Of a stretch of 64,000 nucleotides of DNA, positions 53,901-61,097 are shown one piece after another. The stretch comes from Aquabacterium sp. GTDB lineage: Bacteria; Pseudomonadota; Gammaproteobacteria; Burkholderiales; Burkholderiaceae_C. How positions within the stretch are numbered: position 1 is the first letter of the stretch; each line of letters opens with the position of its first letter. Location of the stretch: positions 1-64,000 of the forward strand of contig NZ_JAQSDR010000027.1 in assembly GCF_029946005.1 (NCBI RefSeq). Reading direction: 5' to 3'. Position numbers and translations under genes: made by a program. The notes under the pieces were generated by a model, which was not told the origin of the DNA, did not search any database, and saw nothing but the letters and a program-made list of their open reading frames with translations.

Positions 53901-54144
53901 CATAGGCCACGCCCGCTTCGACGGCGGCCAGGATGGCGATCACGGTGTCGGGCGACCTTGTGGCGGCGATGGCAATGCGGTCACCGGGGACCAGCCCGGC
54001 CTCGCGCAAAAGGTCGGCCTGCTGGCGAACCTTGAGCGACAGGGCTGCGTAACTCAGCCGAATTCCCGAATACTCCAGGGCGATGCCGTCGGGGTTTTTG
54101 TCAGAGGCGGCGCGCAACCAGTGGCTCAGGGCCGGTGGGGTCAT
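41938..54144 (-). CDS. hybrid NRPS-PKS megasynthase with aminotransferase domain
   Basis: 4,068 residues from the ATG at 54144 (AGGA five bases upstream; 54180 is an alternative). Domains by approximate residue: A1 1-500 (FTSGSTGRPKG; code D-V-Q-F-V-A-H-V-V-K, proline-like); T1 (Ser about 547, DAGARSLL); KS 600-1025 (Cys 773, HTACSTS; His about 907 and 948); AT 1115-1415 (GHSIGEYAA; HAFH, malonyl); ACP (Ser 1529); class III aminotransferase 1660-2110 (PLP Lys 1948); C1 2125-2540 (SHLIFDG); A2 2555-3070 (code D-I-L-Q-L-G-M-V-W-K, glycine-like); T2 (Ser about 3123); C2 3190-3615 (HHLVWDA); broken A3 3630-3960; T3 (Ser 3992). No KR, DH, E or TE is present. The chain should be a beta-amino acyl-glycine. 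Confidence 0.93.
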   Translation of the reverse strand: MTPPALSHWLRAASDKNPDGIALEYSGIRLSYAALSLKVRQQADLLREAGLVPGDRIAIAATRSPDTVIAILAAVEAGVAYVPLDLSYPADRLQAMLADAQPRVVVGEPGALSALKELVGPMPSLDAVAPSQGMPHAASSDLTYVLFTSGSTGRPKGVAMGDLPLRHLIQWHAQHPRLGQAARTLQFAPLSFDVHFQEIFSTLACGGTLVLIPDSHRRDPALLREALQTQRVERIFLPYVALQMLAQADEDAHSEGKPPLSLREVVSAGEQLQVTPTIRALFERLPQAALHNHYGPTESHVVTAFELSGPPASWLGIPPIGTALPHVLLALRDPDTGTLSTGDTGELLLGGDTLAHGYLGQAQLSAERFLDGPAGLPGRWYATGDLVSRDPEDVLTYQGRIDQQLKVDGFRIEPGDIELALMAHESVQDAAVTAPDVPGSGRQLVAHVVLRPGSPALAQLLAPWRQWLRDRLPDYMIPVRFIALDKLPTTPSGKIDRRSLPLPVLEASSALDPNTLSVTERLRSVWQELLGLNDLADDSNVFDAGARSLLVMRFVSRIKQLGLNLSVAEVYDRPTIAGMAQSLQGAAAPSRRHVPTGPQDQDGIAIIGMSVRADNAHDLDTFWANLLADRESIRRFAPHEVDPSVPEEVRNRPNFVAARGVLEDADRFDAAFFGISAREATVLDPQQRLFLELCWSALENAAIDPSRGQDRIGVYAGTANNTYLPAMRAEQPDLIQRYGEFATMLANEKDYVATRAANRLNLRGPAVSIHTACSTSLVAITQAWHALAQGQCDVALAGGVSVVVPQPGGYLYVEGSMESSDGRCRPFDAEASGTVFASGGGVVVLKRLKQALADGDTVYAVIKGVGINNDGGDKASFTAPSVSGQAEAIGMALDHAGINARSIGYVEAHGTGTSLGDPIEIAALSRAWSRDTSDKQFCQIGSIKGHLGHTVAAAGVLGLIKATLSMHREVIPGTLHYRRPNPQIDLANTPFTVQAEARAWPRGPQVRRAAVSSFGVGGTNAHVVLEESPQPASLGQADQLSLLPLSAKTAEAVLRRARDLADHLERHPDTSLQDAMATLSRGRQRMGHRVAVVARNGAEAVASLRQVKTAQAALVKPRVVFLFPGQGSQHPGMARQLYDEVPAFREAFDRCLAAAPEALAMDLRQWLVQALPTDAEAAAKLAETRHAQPALFCVSHALTAWLDSLGIRPDAMIGHSIGEYAAACHAGVLSVDHAMSAVIARGQAMFDQPAGAMLAVRSSADLVRSLMPPGVEIAAANAPTLTVVAGPFDTITDFATRLEAQDISTTRLKVSHAFHSVSMDGALPRVAQALGHATLHAPSIPMYSCVSGALLQDSEATDPQYWARQVRATVQFSRAVQAELDQGDATVFVEVGPGQALTALLRQHRTAQNAVPRIVPLLGPAQDPGEPAVRALQGLGALWCAGVELAWPVPANARRIALPAYPFRGESHWFARKPTAVVVPVSLIQEDARPMSRLPRLEQELTRIFSDVSGMSASEVDRDTTFVNLDLDSLSLTQATLELERVFGIKLRFRRLMEDLDTLAKLVQFLDAELPADKFAPPPVSAVAAQPAPMAQAVFTAHQPSVAGDAVHQLIQQQMQLMAQQLAVLSGQSVAPANVVAAPAELAQPSKTSLLEKPFGASARITLQAQTDFTPTQMQWVTDFIQRYNQRTGQSKSFSQKNRKAMADPRVVTGFNPLWKDLVYPIVVNRSKGVNLWDLDGNEYIDLLSCFGGNLLGYQPESVIAAISEQLQLGLEVGPQHPLAAEVANLISEFTGMERVGFCNTGSEAVMGAMRIARTVTGRKTIAIFTNSYHGIFDEVIVRGTKQLRSLSAAPGILANSVENILVLDWNSEDSLRVLRERGTELAAIMTEPIQNKYPTLQPREFVKSLREIADQAGCALIFDEVVTGFRVAPGGAQEFYGVRADIATYGKVIGGGLPFAAIAGNANWLDALDGGHWQYGDDSYPEAGVTYFAGTFVRHPLALAAAHATLLHLKRGGREFYRQLNDRTQRLIDRLNAAFAQRGAPVKAVHCASLWRLQWDDGVPNISLFYYLARFHGLHLYEQFGHFVTEAMTDAHTDRIVEVFTKALDELTALGFIPLREGSATKIATALLEAPLTPGQTERWLAASYDPAARRALNESFCVTLTGQVDAAALKSALQDVLQRHTAFKLRFDLDEPRQIIEPQSVVPVAEVDLRAQADSDQALDQHCRQANGIDLPLDKAPLARASILHLADGRVVVHVVASHLIFDGWASSVFNVELAQAYRARASGLTPAWASEPGSPLSFAVGEQARFNGADGQASIAHWKQVLQALPQPVSLGDKTPTGPRTFVADTVRARLDGVKLATLREQAKAQGATLFQWLLNAVAELIAQESGQRDIVVSIPYAAQSLQRHAPLLADGVLDLPVRLTLPADEPFKARIGRVKSALMDAMEHPLMTQGIAARALGLQAEGSRPPLSSIYFNLNPKVDLSGWAPLKAQMHEGRKAGLLSELFFNFYEQADALTLDLHHSSEYLSLGRAQQLVDQLIALLSSGSTTVPVQLDPRLLDWNRTDRALDPQARIEAWVSRQAKLTPNATAVITAEGHLTYGALESQSNQIARVLQARGAGPGQRVGISLPRSTHLLPALIGVLKTGAAYVPMDPGFPTERLKMMAEDANLGLVVTHSSCADASGLPRATQLRLDDDAALVATASDTALPTMTDTQAAAYVIYTSGSTGRPKGVAVQHSAVCNFLSSMQREPGFKAGDRLLAVTTLSFDIAVLELLLPLITGGTVVLATRDEAMDGETLMALITQHQVTVMQATPTTWHLLLDAGWQPPRGFRALVGGEPLPPALATALLAKGIEVWNMYGPTETTVWSTLSPVRDPNAKITIGRPIDNTQVWILNEAMQPVTVGQEGEICIGGDGVALGYHGRPDLTSDRFVTLPWGPRPAQRIYRTGDLGRWREDGQLEHLGRMDFQVKIRGYRIELGEIEAQLEAQADVARAVVTATEMSPGDMALIGYVVPQGNAALDSAALRASLRQTLPDYMVPRTILVLPKLPLLPNNKIDRKALPLPTSKGSAPSVQTATAAPTQVMAVSGPLAEATNTVAQEMGKLLGRDRLQDHDHFFEQGGHSLMAAKLSAALASALGHRPGLRMIFDHPTPAKLAQALVALKQAQPASTPTSGAGADTIPIRADQSTAPLSQMQERVWFLENVNPGTVVHSIPTGHRLLGPLNVEAFNRAWQLLVQRQSVLRTVVERTPEGDVQRILPSLDFSLLPFDDFSHLPEAERKPAMNKVIAELVETPYDVEKGPLFTARLFRLAPDEYGLLFQAHHLVWDAWSFDLLYVDLPELYSACLEGREPNLPKLTVSYGDFAAWHKDWMSGPELKRQLDYWREQLTPLPPSIELPLDRPRPPFMSGRGGSFQFNLAKDITDALRAQAQQQGRTLYITLLAAYALALHRVSQQDDFVIGTPVRGREQPALEPLMGFFVNMLPLRMQPQADMSLSSWLASVHRKVVDAFSFPDVPFDHLVQALQVPRDMSRPPIHQVSFSYQDVRERTTRWGNVDHQRMPTPMLGAAQDLALWCVETRNHIEFVFTFNADVLDTATVGVFAASLEKLLRQVVTDPDRPLGDYDLSPGEQKAPAAPPATLPDLLRQRTHAASKNVALSQTGERPLSHAELWSQANQVSHFLRAQGIGRGQCVGVCLPRRPDLLAAMLGILQAGAACVALEPRDASEQLASTIQDAGLSWVIGRSDSVQALSWPRDKTLLLDLDERRLRSQAPTPPAPNPSLDATATDPACLISSSGSAGQARHIPWSHRDVIDLLLGLEQKLGLRPGQRLLAANALGSGMSVVDFYLPLLVGAEVVLATEEAIRNPGLLQQQLGDEIDVMQAQSATWQALVDAEWTAHDGFVALCAGEPMPASLASQLLARRVVLHHTGDLEHLGQLAAPSASASVPKTTPVSSKPAPSTPMEKAIAEVWQELIGEQDIGLDDNFFDLGGHSLLAMRAVTEIRRRTGVSVSVRRLIFENLGQLAAPQAAKATASPLGTAPAAGDHASPATNDEAPSGKSSWINRLLGR

Positions 54145-54298
54145 GACATTCCTGCTGCTGGGTATTTGTTGTGTGGCCATGGGCACCGTCGTCGTCAACC
54201 AAAAGAACGCCGATGACACCAAGCCGACCCGAGGGGCGCGCATGTTTCAAGGGGTATCTGGAAAATCATACGACAGCAAGGGTTATTCATACCATCCC

Positions 54299-55180
54299 CT
54301 ATAACTGTGTCATCAAGTACCTTTTCACCATCTCAGCGGTTTGGATCGGCGTTTCCTGCATAAAACAGTGTCCTCCCGGCGTTTGAATGTCGCAGACATG
54401 CGGGTTAATCGATTTCCACTGTTGCACGGATGCCGCGATGAATGGGAATGTTTGCTCGGCATGAATCACCTGAATGGGGGTTTTGATCCGGTTCAGGGCA
54501 GTCCACAGGCCATCGGCCACCGAGCTGAACACTTCGGATTCTCTTTCCGGCGAGCATTTCAGCTCCACCCCGCCATCGGCCGAGGGGCGCAAAGCTTGGT
54601 CGATGAAGGCCTGCAAGGCTGGGGCCGTCCAGTTTTTGTAAACCCCACGGCCTTCCAGCGATTCGCGGGCGGTGTTGCGGTCTGGCCAATGGCGTCGGCG
54701 CGCCCTGGCTTTTCGGGCGAGTTCGCTGTGGCTGGCCAGGCCTGTCAACTGGGCCATCTGCGCGGCCCACAGCATCTGGGGTTGCAGGATCACTGGGTCC
54801 AGCAACACGGCGCGGTCGAACAAACCGGGATGCTCTGCCACCGCCAGGCTGGTCAGGACACCGCCAAAGCTGTGGCCCACCGCGTGGCGTGGCATGCCCT
54901 CAAACAGTGGCAGATGCGCGGTCAAGGCCTCCACGGCCAGCTCTGCGCTGCGGTTCCAGCCCACGAAACGTCCGCCATGGTCGCTGTCGCCATGGCCCTG
55001 GGCATCGCTCAGCCACAGGTCGAAGTCGGGCGCCAAGTGCGCTAGCAGTGGCTCATAGGTCCGGCCGCAAAAGCCGTTGCCGTGCAGGAAGTGCAACAGC
55101 GGTTTGCCAGTGGGCGGTGTGTGCCAGCCTCTCAAAGCAAACCCTTCTCGACCGGTGTAAACCCAAGGAATCAACTGCAT
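54299..55180 (-). CDS. alpha/beta fold hydrolase upstream of the NRPS-PKS
   Basis: The 293-residue protein has a full set of family marks: FLHGNGFCGRTYEPLL, DAQGHGDSD, the elbow VGHSFGGVLTS with Ser, and GGHCFMQETP with the catalytic His. Many homologues are esterases or haloperoxidase-like enzymes. It is on the same strand as the megasynthase, with 154 bp between them. It may serve as a stand-alone thioesterase for the cluster, or be unrelated. Confidence 0.82.
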   Translation of the reverse strand: MQLIPWVYTGREGFALRGWHTPPTGKPLLHFLHGNGFCGRTYEPLLAHLAPDFDLWLSDAQGHGDSDHGGRFVGWNRSAELAVEALTAHLPLFEGMPRHAVGHSFGGVLTSLAVAEHPGLFDRAVLLDPVILQPQMLWAAQMAQLTGLASHSELARKARARRRHWPDRNTARESLEGRGVYKNWTAPALQAFIDQALRPSADGGVELKCSPERESEVFSSVADGLWTALNRIKTPIQVIHAEQTFPFIAASVQQWKSINPHVCDIQTPGGHCFMQETPIQTAEMVKRYLMTQL

Positions 55181-55227
55181 GTGGGCCTGAGAAAAAGGAA
55201 GTCAGCGTGATGGGTTAGCATGCTCGC

Positions 55228-55917
55228 ATGAAAATCAATCAAGCGCTTGATTTGAATCAGCCGGGGTCCCATGAGCGTGGCGCTCCGGCCCGCGAACGCC
55301 TGTTGCAGGAGGCCCTGCGCATCTTTGCTGACAAAGGTTTCGCCAAGGCCTCCACCCGCGAGATCTGCCAGGCGGCGGGCGCCAATGTGGCCTCCATCCA
55401 CTACTACTTTGGCGACAAGGCCGGTTTGTACCGCGCGGTGCTGCTGCGCCCCATTGAGGCCCTGACGTCGGAGTTGACCCATTTCGACGATCCGGCTTTG
55501 CCTTTGGAAGAGGCCGTGCGCCGGCTGATGACGGCATTTTTGTGTCCCATGAGGGTGGACGGCGTGGCGGACGAACACGCCGAACGCGGCATGAAGCTGC
55601 ACCTGCGTGAAATGGTGGAGCCCAGTGCAGCCTACAAGGAGGTCATCGCGCAATACATCCAGCCTCACCATCAGCGGGTGGTGATGCTGCTGGCACGGCA
55701 CGTGGGGGCCACCGAGCCTGACGATGCCTTGCATCACCTGGCCTTTGCGCTGTTGGCCATGGTGCACGACTACAGCTTGTCGCGTGAATTCATGAATGTG
55801 TTGGCGCCAGCCCTCCTGGATGGGGATGAGGCTGTGCGCCAGGTGTTGAACCGTCTGGTGGGCTATGGTGTCGCCCTGGTTGGGCATGAGCGCGGCGTGC
55901 GCGCCATGGCCAATTGA
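55228..55917 (+). CDS. TetR family regulator with DUF1956 (CerR-like)
   Basis: The 229-residue protein has the TetR helix-turn-helix ERLLQEALRIFADKGFAKASTREICQAAGANVASIHYYFGDKAGLYRAV and a C-terminal domain with PCTM-like LKLHLREMVEPSAAYKEV pattern of the CerR group. It sits 22 bp before an RND pump pair and most likely represses it, binding a ligand in its C-terminal domain. A 47-bp divergent gap separates it from the hydrolase gene. Confidence 0.9.
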   Translation: MKINQALDLNQPGSHERGAPARERLLQEALRIFADKGFAKASTREICQAAGANVASIHYYFGDKAGLYRAVLLRPIEALTSELTHFDDPALPLEEAVRRLMTAFLCPMRVDGVADEHAERGMKLHLREMVEPSAAYKEVIAQYIQPHHQRVVMLLARHVGATEPDDALHHLAFALLAMVHDYSLSREFMNVLAPALLDGDEAVRQVLNRLVGYGVALVGHERGVRAMAN

Positions 55918-55939
55918 TTAAAAAAATAGAGGAAAAAGC

Positions 55940-57085
55940 ATGTCGAACTGGTTGACGAATAACGGCAAGTGGGTGGCAGTTGCAGCCGTGGTGGTGGCGG
56001 GTGGGCTGTGGTGGCATTTCAAAGCCGATGCACCTGCTGGCGAGGCCAACAAGGCCGCTGCAGTGGCGCCCGGCGCGTCCCGGCAGGTCAAGCCGGCCCT
56101 GAGCGTGCAGGTGGTCTCGCCTCAATCGGCGCAATGGCCTTCCACGCTCACGGCCAATGGCTCGATCGCGGCCTGGCAGGAAGCCATCATTGGCGCCGAG
56201 CTGTCAGGCTTGCGCGTGGCCACGGTGCTGGTCAACGTGGGCGATCGCGTCAAACGTGGCCAAGTTCTGGCCACCTTGCAGAATGAAGCCGTGGTGGCCG
56301 ATGCCAATACGGCACGCGCCAACCTGGCCGAGGCGCAAGCCCTACTGGCCGAAGCCCAGAGCAACGCCGACCGGTCGCGGTCCCTGCGTGGCAGCGGCGC
56401 CATCAGCGCGCAAGAGGCGCAGCGCGACCTCACTGCCGAAGCCACCGCGCAAGCCCGCATGGAATCCCTGAAGGCCCGCCTGGCCGCCGATGAACTGCGC
56501 TTGCGCCAGACCAAGGTGGTGGCGCCGGACGATGGCGTGATCTCGGCCCGTGTGGCCTCGGTGGGCTCCATGGCCCAGCCTGGCGCCGAGCTGTTCCGCC
56601 TGATTCGCCAAGGCCGCCTGGAATGGCGCGCTGAGCTGCCTTCGGCGGATCTGTCGCAGATCAAGCCCGGCATGCCCGCCTGGGCCACGCCACCGGGCGG
56701 TTCAACCGTTCAAGGCGTGGTGCGCATGGTGGCCCCCACCGTGGACGCTAGCACCCGCAACGGCCTGGTCTATGTGGACCTGCCTGCCAGCGCGGTCAAC
56801 GCTGGCGCGCGCGCTGGCATGTTCGCCAATGGCCGCTTTGAAACCGGCCAGGCCACCGGCCTGTCGCTGCCGCAAAGCGCGGTCTTGCTGCGCGACGGCT
56901 TCAGCTACGTCTTCACCGTCAATGACCAAGGCGTGGTCAGCCAGGTCAAGGTCAGCGTGGGCCGCCGCCAGGCCGACCGCATCGAGATCACACAAGGCCT
57001 GAAGGCCGACACGCAAGTCGTGGCTTCTGGCGTGGGCTTCTTGACCGACGGTGACACCGTGCGGGTCGTGAAAGGCCAGTCATGA
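55940..57085 (+). CDS. RND efflux periplasmic adaptor (membrane fusion protein)
   Basis: The 381-residue protein has an N-terminal anchor (WVAVAAVVVAGGLWWHF), a barrel-sandwich half motif GLRVATVLVNVGDRVKRGQVLATL, an alpha-hairpin coiled coil (ARANLAEAQALLAEAQSNADR...) and the second lipoyl half VVAPDDGVISARVASVG. It links the inner-membrane pump to an outer-membrane channel, which is not encoded here. It overlaps the pump gene by 4 bp. Confidence 0.94.
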   Translation: MSNWLTNNGKWVAVAAVVVAGGLWWHFKADAPAGEANKAAAVAPGASRQVKPALSVQVVSPQSAQWPSTLTANGSIAAWQEAIIGAELSGLRVATVLVNVGDRVKRGQVLATLQNEAVVADANTARANLAEAQALLAEAQSNADRSRSLRGSGAISAQEAQRDLTAEATAQARMESLKARLAADELRLRQTKVVAPDDGVISARVASVGSMAQPGAELFRLIRQGRLEWRAELPSADLSQIKPGMPAWATPPGGSTVQGVVRMVAPTVDASTRNGLVYVDLPASAVNAGARAGMFANGRFETGQATGLSLPQSAVLLRDGFSYVFTVNDQGVVSQVKVSVGRRQADRIEITQGLKADTQVVASGVGFLTDGDTVRVVKGQS

Positions 57086-60000
57086 ACGTCTCCACCTGGT
57101 CGATCCGAAACCCCATCCCCGCGATCCTGCTGTTCATCATGCTCACCGTGGTGGGCCTGATGGGCTTTTCGGGGATGAAGATCCAGAGCTTTCCCGACAT
57201 CGACCTGCCCACCGTCACGGTGACGGCGTCCTTGCCGGGCGCGGCGCCTGCCCAGTTGGAAACCGAGGTGGCGCGCAAGCTTGAGAATTCGATTGCCACG
57301 CTGCAAGGCATCAAGCACATCTACACCAAGGTGCAGGATGGCAGCGTGATCATCACGGTCGAGTTCCGCCTTGAAAAGCCCACCCAGGAAGCCGTGGACG
57401 ATGTGCGCGACGCGGTCTCGCGCGTGCGCTCCGATCTGCCCGGTGATCTGCGCGACCCGGTCATCTCCAAGATGAACCTGTCGGGCGCGCCCATCCTGAC
57501 CTACACGGTGGCTTCCAAGCGGATGGACGACGAGGCCCTGTCGTGGTTCGTGGACAACGACGTGACCAAGCGCATGCTGGCCGTCAAGGGCGTGGGCGCC
57601 GTGGCGCGTGTGGGCGGGGTGACCCGCGAAGTGCGCGTTGAGCTGGACCCGGCCCGCTTGCTGGCGCTCAATGTGTCTGCCGCCGATGTGTCGCGCCAGT
57701 TGCGCAGCATCCAGCAAGAAGCCTCTGGCGGCCGCGTGGACGTGGGAGGCGCCGAGCAATCGGTGCGCACCGTGGCCACGGTGCAATCGGCGACCGAGCT
57801 GGCCGCCATGGACATCACCTTGTCCGATGGCCGCCGTGTGCGCCTGGACCAGATCGCCAAAGTGAGCGACACCACGGCCGAGCAACGCTCGGCGGCGCTG
57901 CTCAATGGCGAGCGTGTGGTGGGCTTCGAGCTCACGCGTGCGCTCAAAGCGGGCGAAGTGGACGTGGCGCAAGGCATCCGTGCGGCGCTGGAAGAAGTCA
58001 AAGCCAAGAACCCCGACATCGTCATCACCGAGGCCTTCAACTTTGTGGACCCGGTGGAAGAGAACTACCACGGCTCGATGCTGCTGCTGTATGAAGGCGC
58101 CATCCTGGCCGTGATCGTGGTGTGGCTGTTCTTGCGCGACTGGCGCGCCACGCTGGTGGCTGCGACCGCCTTGCCCCTGTCGGTGATCCCGGCCTTCGGT
58201 GTGATGAACCTGCTGGGCTTCAGCGTCAACACCGTGTCGCTGCTGTCGCTGTCGCTGGTGGTGGGCATTTTGGTGGACGATGCCATCGTTGAAATCGAAA
58301 ACATCATGCGGCACCTGCGCATGGGCAAGACGCCTTTGCAGGCGGCCACCGAAGCCGCTGACGAGATCGGCATGGCCGTGATCGCCACCACCTTCACGCT
58401 GATCGCGGTGTTCCTGCCCACGGCCTTCATGGGCGGCGTGCCCGGCAAGTTCTTTGTGCAGTTTGGCTGGACTGCGGCGATTGCCGTGTTCTTCTCATTG
58501 GTGGTGGCGCGCATGCTGACCCCCATGATGGCTGCCTATTTTTTGAAGGCGCCCCAAGGAGATCACCATGAACCCAAGTGGATGGGCGTGTACCTGGGCT
58601 GGGCGCGTTGGTGTCTGAAGCACCGCATCATGACCTTGCTGGTGGTGGCCGTCTTCATGGTGGGCTCGTTCATGCTGGCAGGGCGCTTGCCCACCGGCTT
58701 CATCCCGCCCGATGACCTGTCGCAAACGCAGGTGTCGCTGTCGTTGCCACCGGGCAGCAACTTTGAGCAGACCTACAAGCTGGCCGAAGAGGCGCGCAAG
58801 ATTGTGGTCAAGAACGAGCACGTCAAGCTGGTCTACACGGCCGTGGGCGGCGGCGCTTCGGGCAGCGACCCTTTCATGCCACAAGCGGCGGCCGAAGTGC
58901 GCAAGGCCACGCTCACCATCAACATGACGCGGCGGCAAGACCGGCCCGGCATCAGCAAGCAAGACATCGAGCAGCAACTGCGCGCGTCTCTGGAAGCCCT
59001 GCCCGGCGCGCGTGTGAACGTGGGCTTTGGCGGTTCGGCCGAGAAGTACGTGTTGGTGCTGGCCGGTGAAGATGGCCGGGCCTTGTCCGAGCATGCCTCG
59101 GTGGTGGAGCGCCAATTGCGCACCATCCCTGGCATCGGCAACGTCACCTCCACCTCCAGCCTGGTGCGGCCCGAGTTGATCGTGCGGCCCGATGCGGCCA
59201 AAGCCGCTGACCTGGGCGTGAGCACCAGCGCCATCGCCGACACCTTGCGCATTGCCACCCTCGGCGACTACGACCAGGGCTTGCCTAAGCTGAACTTGTC
59301 GCAACGGCAAGTGCCCGTGGTGGTGCGCCTGCCAGACGGAGCCAAGGCCGACCTGGATTTGATCTCGCGCCTGCCCGTGCCCGGCGCGCGCGGCCCCGTG
59401 CCCTTGGGCAATGTGGCCACCCTGACCATGGCCAGCGGCCCCGCTCAGATCGACCGTTACGACCGCCAGCGCAACATCAACTTCGAGATCGAGCTGAACC
59501 AGCAACCGCTGGGCGACGTCGAGAAAAAAGCCCTGGCCTTGCCCAGCCTGCAGAACCTGCCGCCTGGCATCACGCAGACCACGGTGGGCGATGCCGAAGC
59601 CATGGCCGAGCTGTTCGCCAGCTTTGGCCTGGCCATGCTGACGGGCGTGCTGTGCATCTATGTGGTGCTGGTGCTGCTGTTCAAGGACTTTGTGCAGCCG
59701 ATAACCATCCTGATGGCGCTCGTGCTGTCCATCCCCGGGGCCTTTGTGGCGCTGTTCATCACGCAGACAGCGCTGTCCATGCCGTCGATGATCGGCTTGA
59801 TCATGCTGATGGGCATTGCCACCAAGAACTCGATCCTGCTGGTGGACTACGTGATGATCGCGCGCAACGAGCATGGCTTGTCGCGCTGGGAGGCGGTGGT
59901 GGACGCGTGCCGCAAGCGGGCTCAGCCCATCATCATGACCACCATCGCGATGGGCGCGGGCATGTTGCCAATTGCCTTGGGCATTGGCGTGGACCCGAGC

Positions 60001-60192
60001 TTCCGCGCACCGATGGCCATCGTGGTGATTGGGGGGTTGATCACCTCCACCTTCTTGAGCCTGCTGGTGATCCCGGTGGTGTTCACGCTGGTGGATGGCT
60101 TGATCCGGCGGAGCAAGGAGTGGATGCATCGGCGGCGTGGGACCACGTCACCATCAGCACCGCCTTTGAAGGCGATCGAGCGCCAGGTGTGA
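57082..60192 (+). CDS. RND multidrug efflux transporter permease
   Basis: The 1,036-residue inner-membrane pump has the usual 12-helix, two-porter-domain plan. The first helix is preceded by WSIRNPIPAILLFIML. The proton-relay motif LVVGILVDDAIVEIENIMRHL in TM4 has both aspartates, and TM10-11 carries GIATKNSILLVDYVMIARNEHG with the key lysine. It drives drug or metabolite export with the adaptor upstream. Its neighbourhood to the NRPS-PKS raises the option of product export, but the TetR gene suggests a separate unit. Confidence 0.95.
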   Translation: MNVSTWSIRNPIPAILLFIMLTVVGLMGFSGMKIQSFPDIDLPTVTVTASLPGAAPAQLETEVARKLENSIATLQGIKHIYTKVQDGSVIITVEFRLEKPTQEAVDDVRDAVSRVRSDLPGDLRDPVISKMNLSGAPILTYTVASKRMDDEALSWFVDNDVTKRMLAVKGVGAVARVGGVTREVRVELDPARLLALNVSAADVSRQLRSIQQEASGGRVDVGGAEQSVRTVATVQSATELAAMDITLSDGRRVRLDQIAKVSDTTAEQRSAALLNGERVVGFELTRALKAGEVDVAQGIRAALEEVKAKNPDIVITEAFNFVDPVEENYHGSMLLLYEGAILAVIVVWLFLRDWRATLVAATALPLSVIPAFGVMNLLGFSVNTVSLLSLSLVVGILVDDAIVEIENIMRHLRMGKTPLQAATEAADEIGMAVIATTFTLIAVFLPTAFMGGVPGKFFVQFGWTAAIAVFFSLVVARMLTPMMAAYFLKAPQGDHHEPKWMGVYLGWARWCLKHRIMTLLVVAVFMVGSFMLAGRLPTGFIPPDDLSQTQVSLSLPPGSNFEQTYKLAEEARKIVVKNEHVKLVYTAVGGGASGSDPFMPQAAAEVRKATLTINMTRRQDRPGISKQDIEQQLRASLEALPGARVNVGFGGSAEKYVLVLAGEDGRALSEHASVVERQLRTIPGIGNVTSTSSLVRPELIVRPDAAKAADLGVSTSAIADTLRIATLGDYDQGLPKLNLSQRQVPVVVRLPDGAKADLDLISRLPVPGARGPVPLGNVATLTMASGPAQIDRYDRQRNINFEIELNQQPLGDVEKKALALPSLQNLPPGITQTTVGDAEAMAELFASFGLAMLTGVLCIYVVLVLLFKDFVQPITILMALVLSIPGAFVALFITQTALSMPSMIGLIMLMGIATKNSILLVDYVMIARNEHGLSRWEAVVDACRKRAQPIIMTTIAMGAGMLPIALGIGVDPSFRAPMAIVVIGGLITSTFLSLLVIPVVFTLVDGLIRRSKEWMHRRRGTTSPSAPPLKAIERQV

Positions 60193-60299
60193 GCCTCAGG
60201 CGCCCGGCCGCATCACTTTGTCCAGCGACTTAGAATTCCGCCTCAACGAGGACGCCGGACGTTGTTGTCAGGATGGCGCCCCGTCAGGGAGGAATTCTG

Positions 60300-61097
60300 A
60301 TGAAGCATGGACGATGGCCTGTTCAGGCCGCATTGAAGCGAAGCTGTTGCCTGGGCATGTCCCTGGCCACGCTCATGCTTGGTGGCTGCGCAACGATGGT
60401 CAAGCCCGAGGACCTGAGCCGGCCGGCGAAACTCAGCTGCTTCGAGGTGCCCCAAATTGTCGAGGCCCACGAGGTCAGGGGCCTGCTTGATATCCCTTGG
60501 GTGACCAAGTTGGCGCAGGGCCCGTACGTTGCAGAGCGAGAGAACGCCGAAGGCACCTACTACCGGGCGCCCCCTGGCGGTATCCACATCGCGCCAGCGG
60601 CAGTCAAGGCAGATGCGCCGCCCGCGCCTTTGATGCCCAGGGTCTTCGATGGCGGCATCTGGATTCCCAAGACGCCAGGCACGCCAGCACACCTCTACAC
60701 TTATTTCTCGACCCAGGAAGCCGCCGTGGTTCCACTGCCCGAAGCGGCCAGCTGTCAGACCGCGCAATTGGTCAAGGATCCTGACGCCAAGGGTGTCAGC
60801 GCCGTGGCTTTTGCCACCGGGGGGCTGATCGGTGGCACGGCGGGCGGCCTGGTCGGCCGATCTGTCTCGTCGAACAGCTCAGTGAGCTACGGGCAGGCCG
60901 CTGGTGCCGGGGCTGTCGGGGGCGCTCTCGGAGGGCTGATCGTGGCAGGCCTGATCAACATGGACGTGGGCAAGATCGTGCACCACCCCCTGTCGAAGGA
61001 CGCGAAGTTCCAGAGCGCGCTGCAGGACATGTCGGCCAAGGTGGTGCTGGTGGTTCCCTCGGCCCTGCCTGACGAGGCTGCTGCCACAAAGCCCTGA
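60300..61097 (+). CDS. lipoprotein with glycine-zipper region
   Basis: Start at 60300 is preceded by GGGAGGAATTCTG. The 265-residue protein has a signal ending LATLMLGGC with a lipobox Cys (about residue 29). The C-terminal half has a glycine-zipper-like stretch (GGLIGGTAGGLVG...GAVGGALGGLIVAGLINMDVG). No enzymatic motif is seen. Probably anchored in the outer membrane. The protein is unknown in function. A 107-bp gap upstream has no evident gene. Confidence 0.75.
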   Translation: MKHGRWPVQAALKRSCCLGMSLATLMLGGCATMVKPEDLSRPAKLSCFEVPQIVEAHEVRGLLDIPWVTKLAQGPYVAERENAEGTYYRAPPGGIHIAPAAVKADAPPAPLMPRVFDGGIWIPKTPGTPAHLYTYFSTQEAAVVPLPEAASCQTAQLVKDPDAKGVSAVAFATGGLIGGTAGGLVGRSVSSNSSVSYGQAAGAGAVGGALGGLIVAGLINMDVGKIVHHPLSKDAKFQSALQDMSAKVVLVVPSALPDEAAATKP

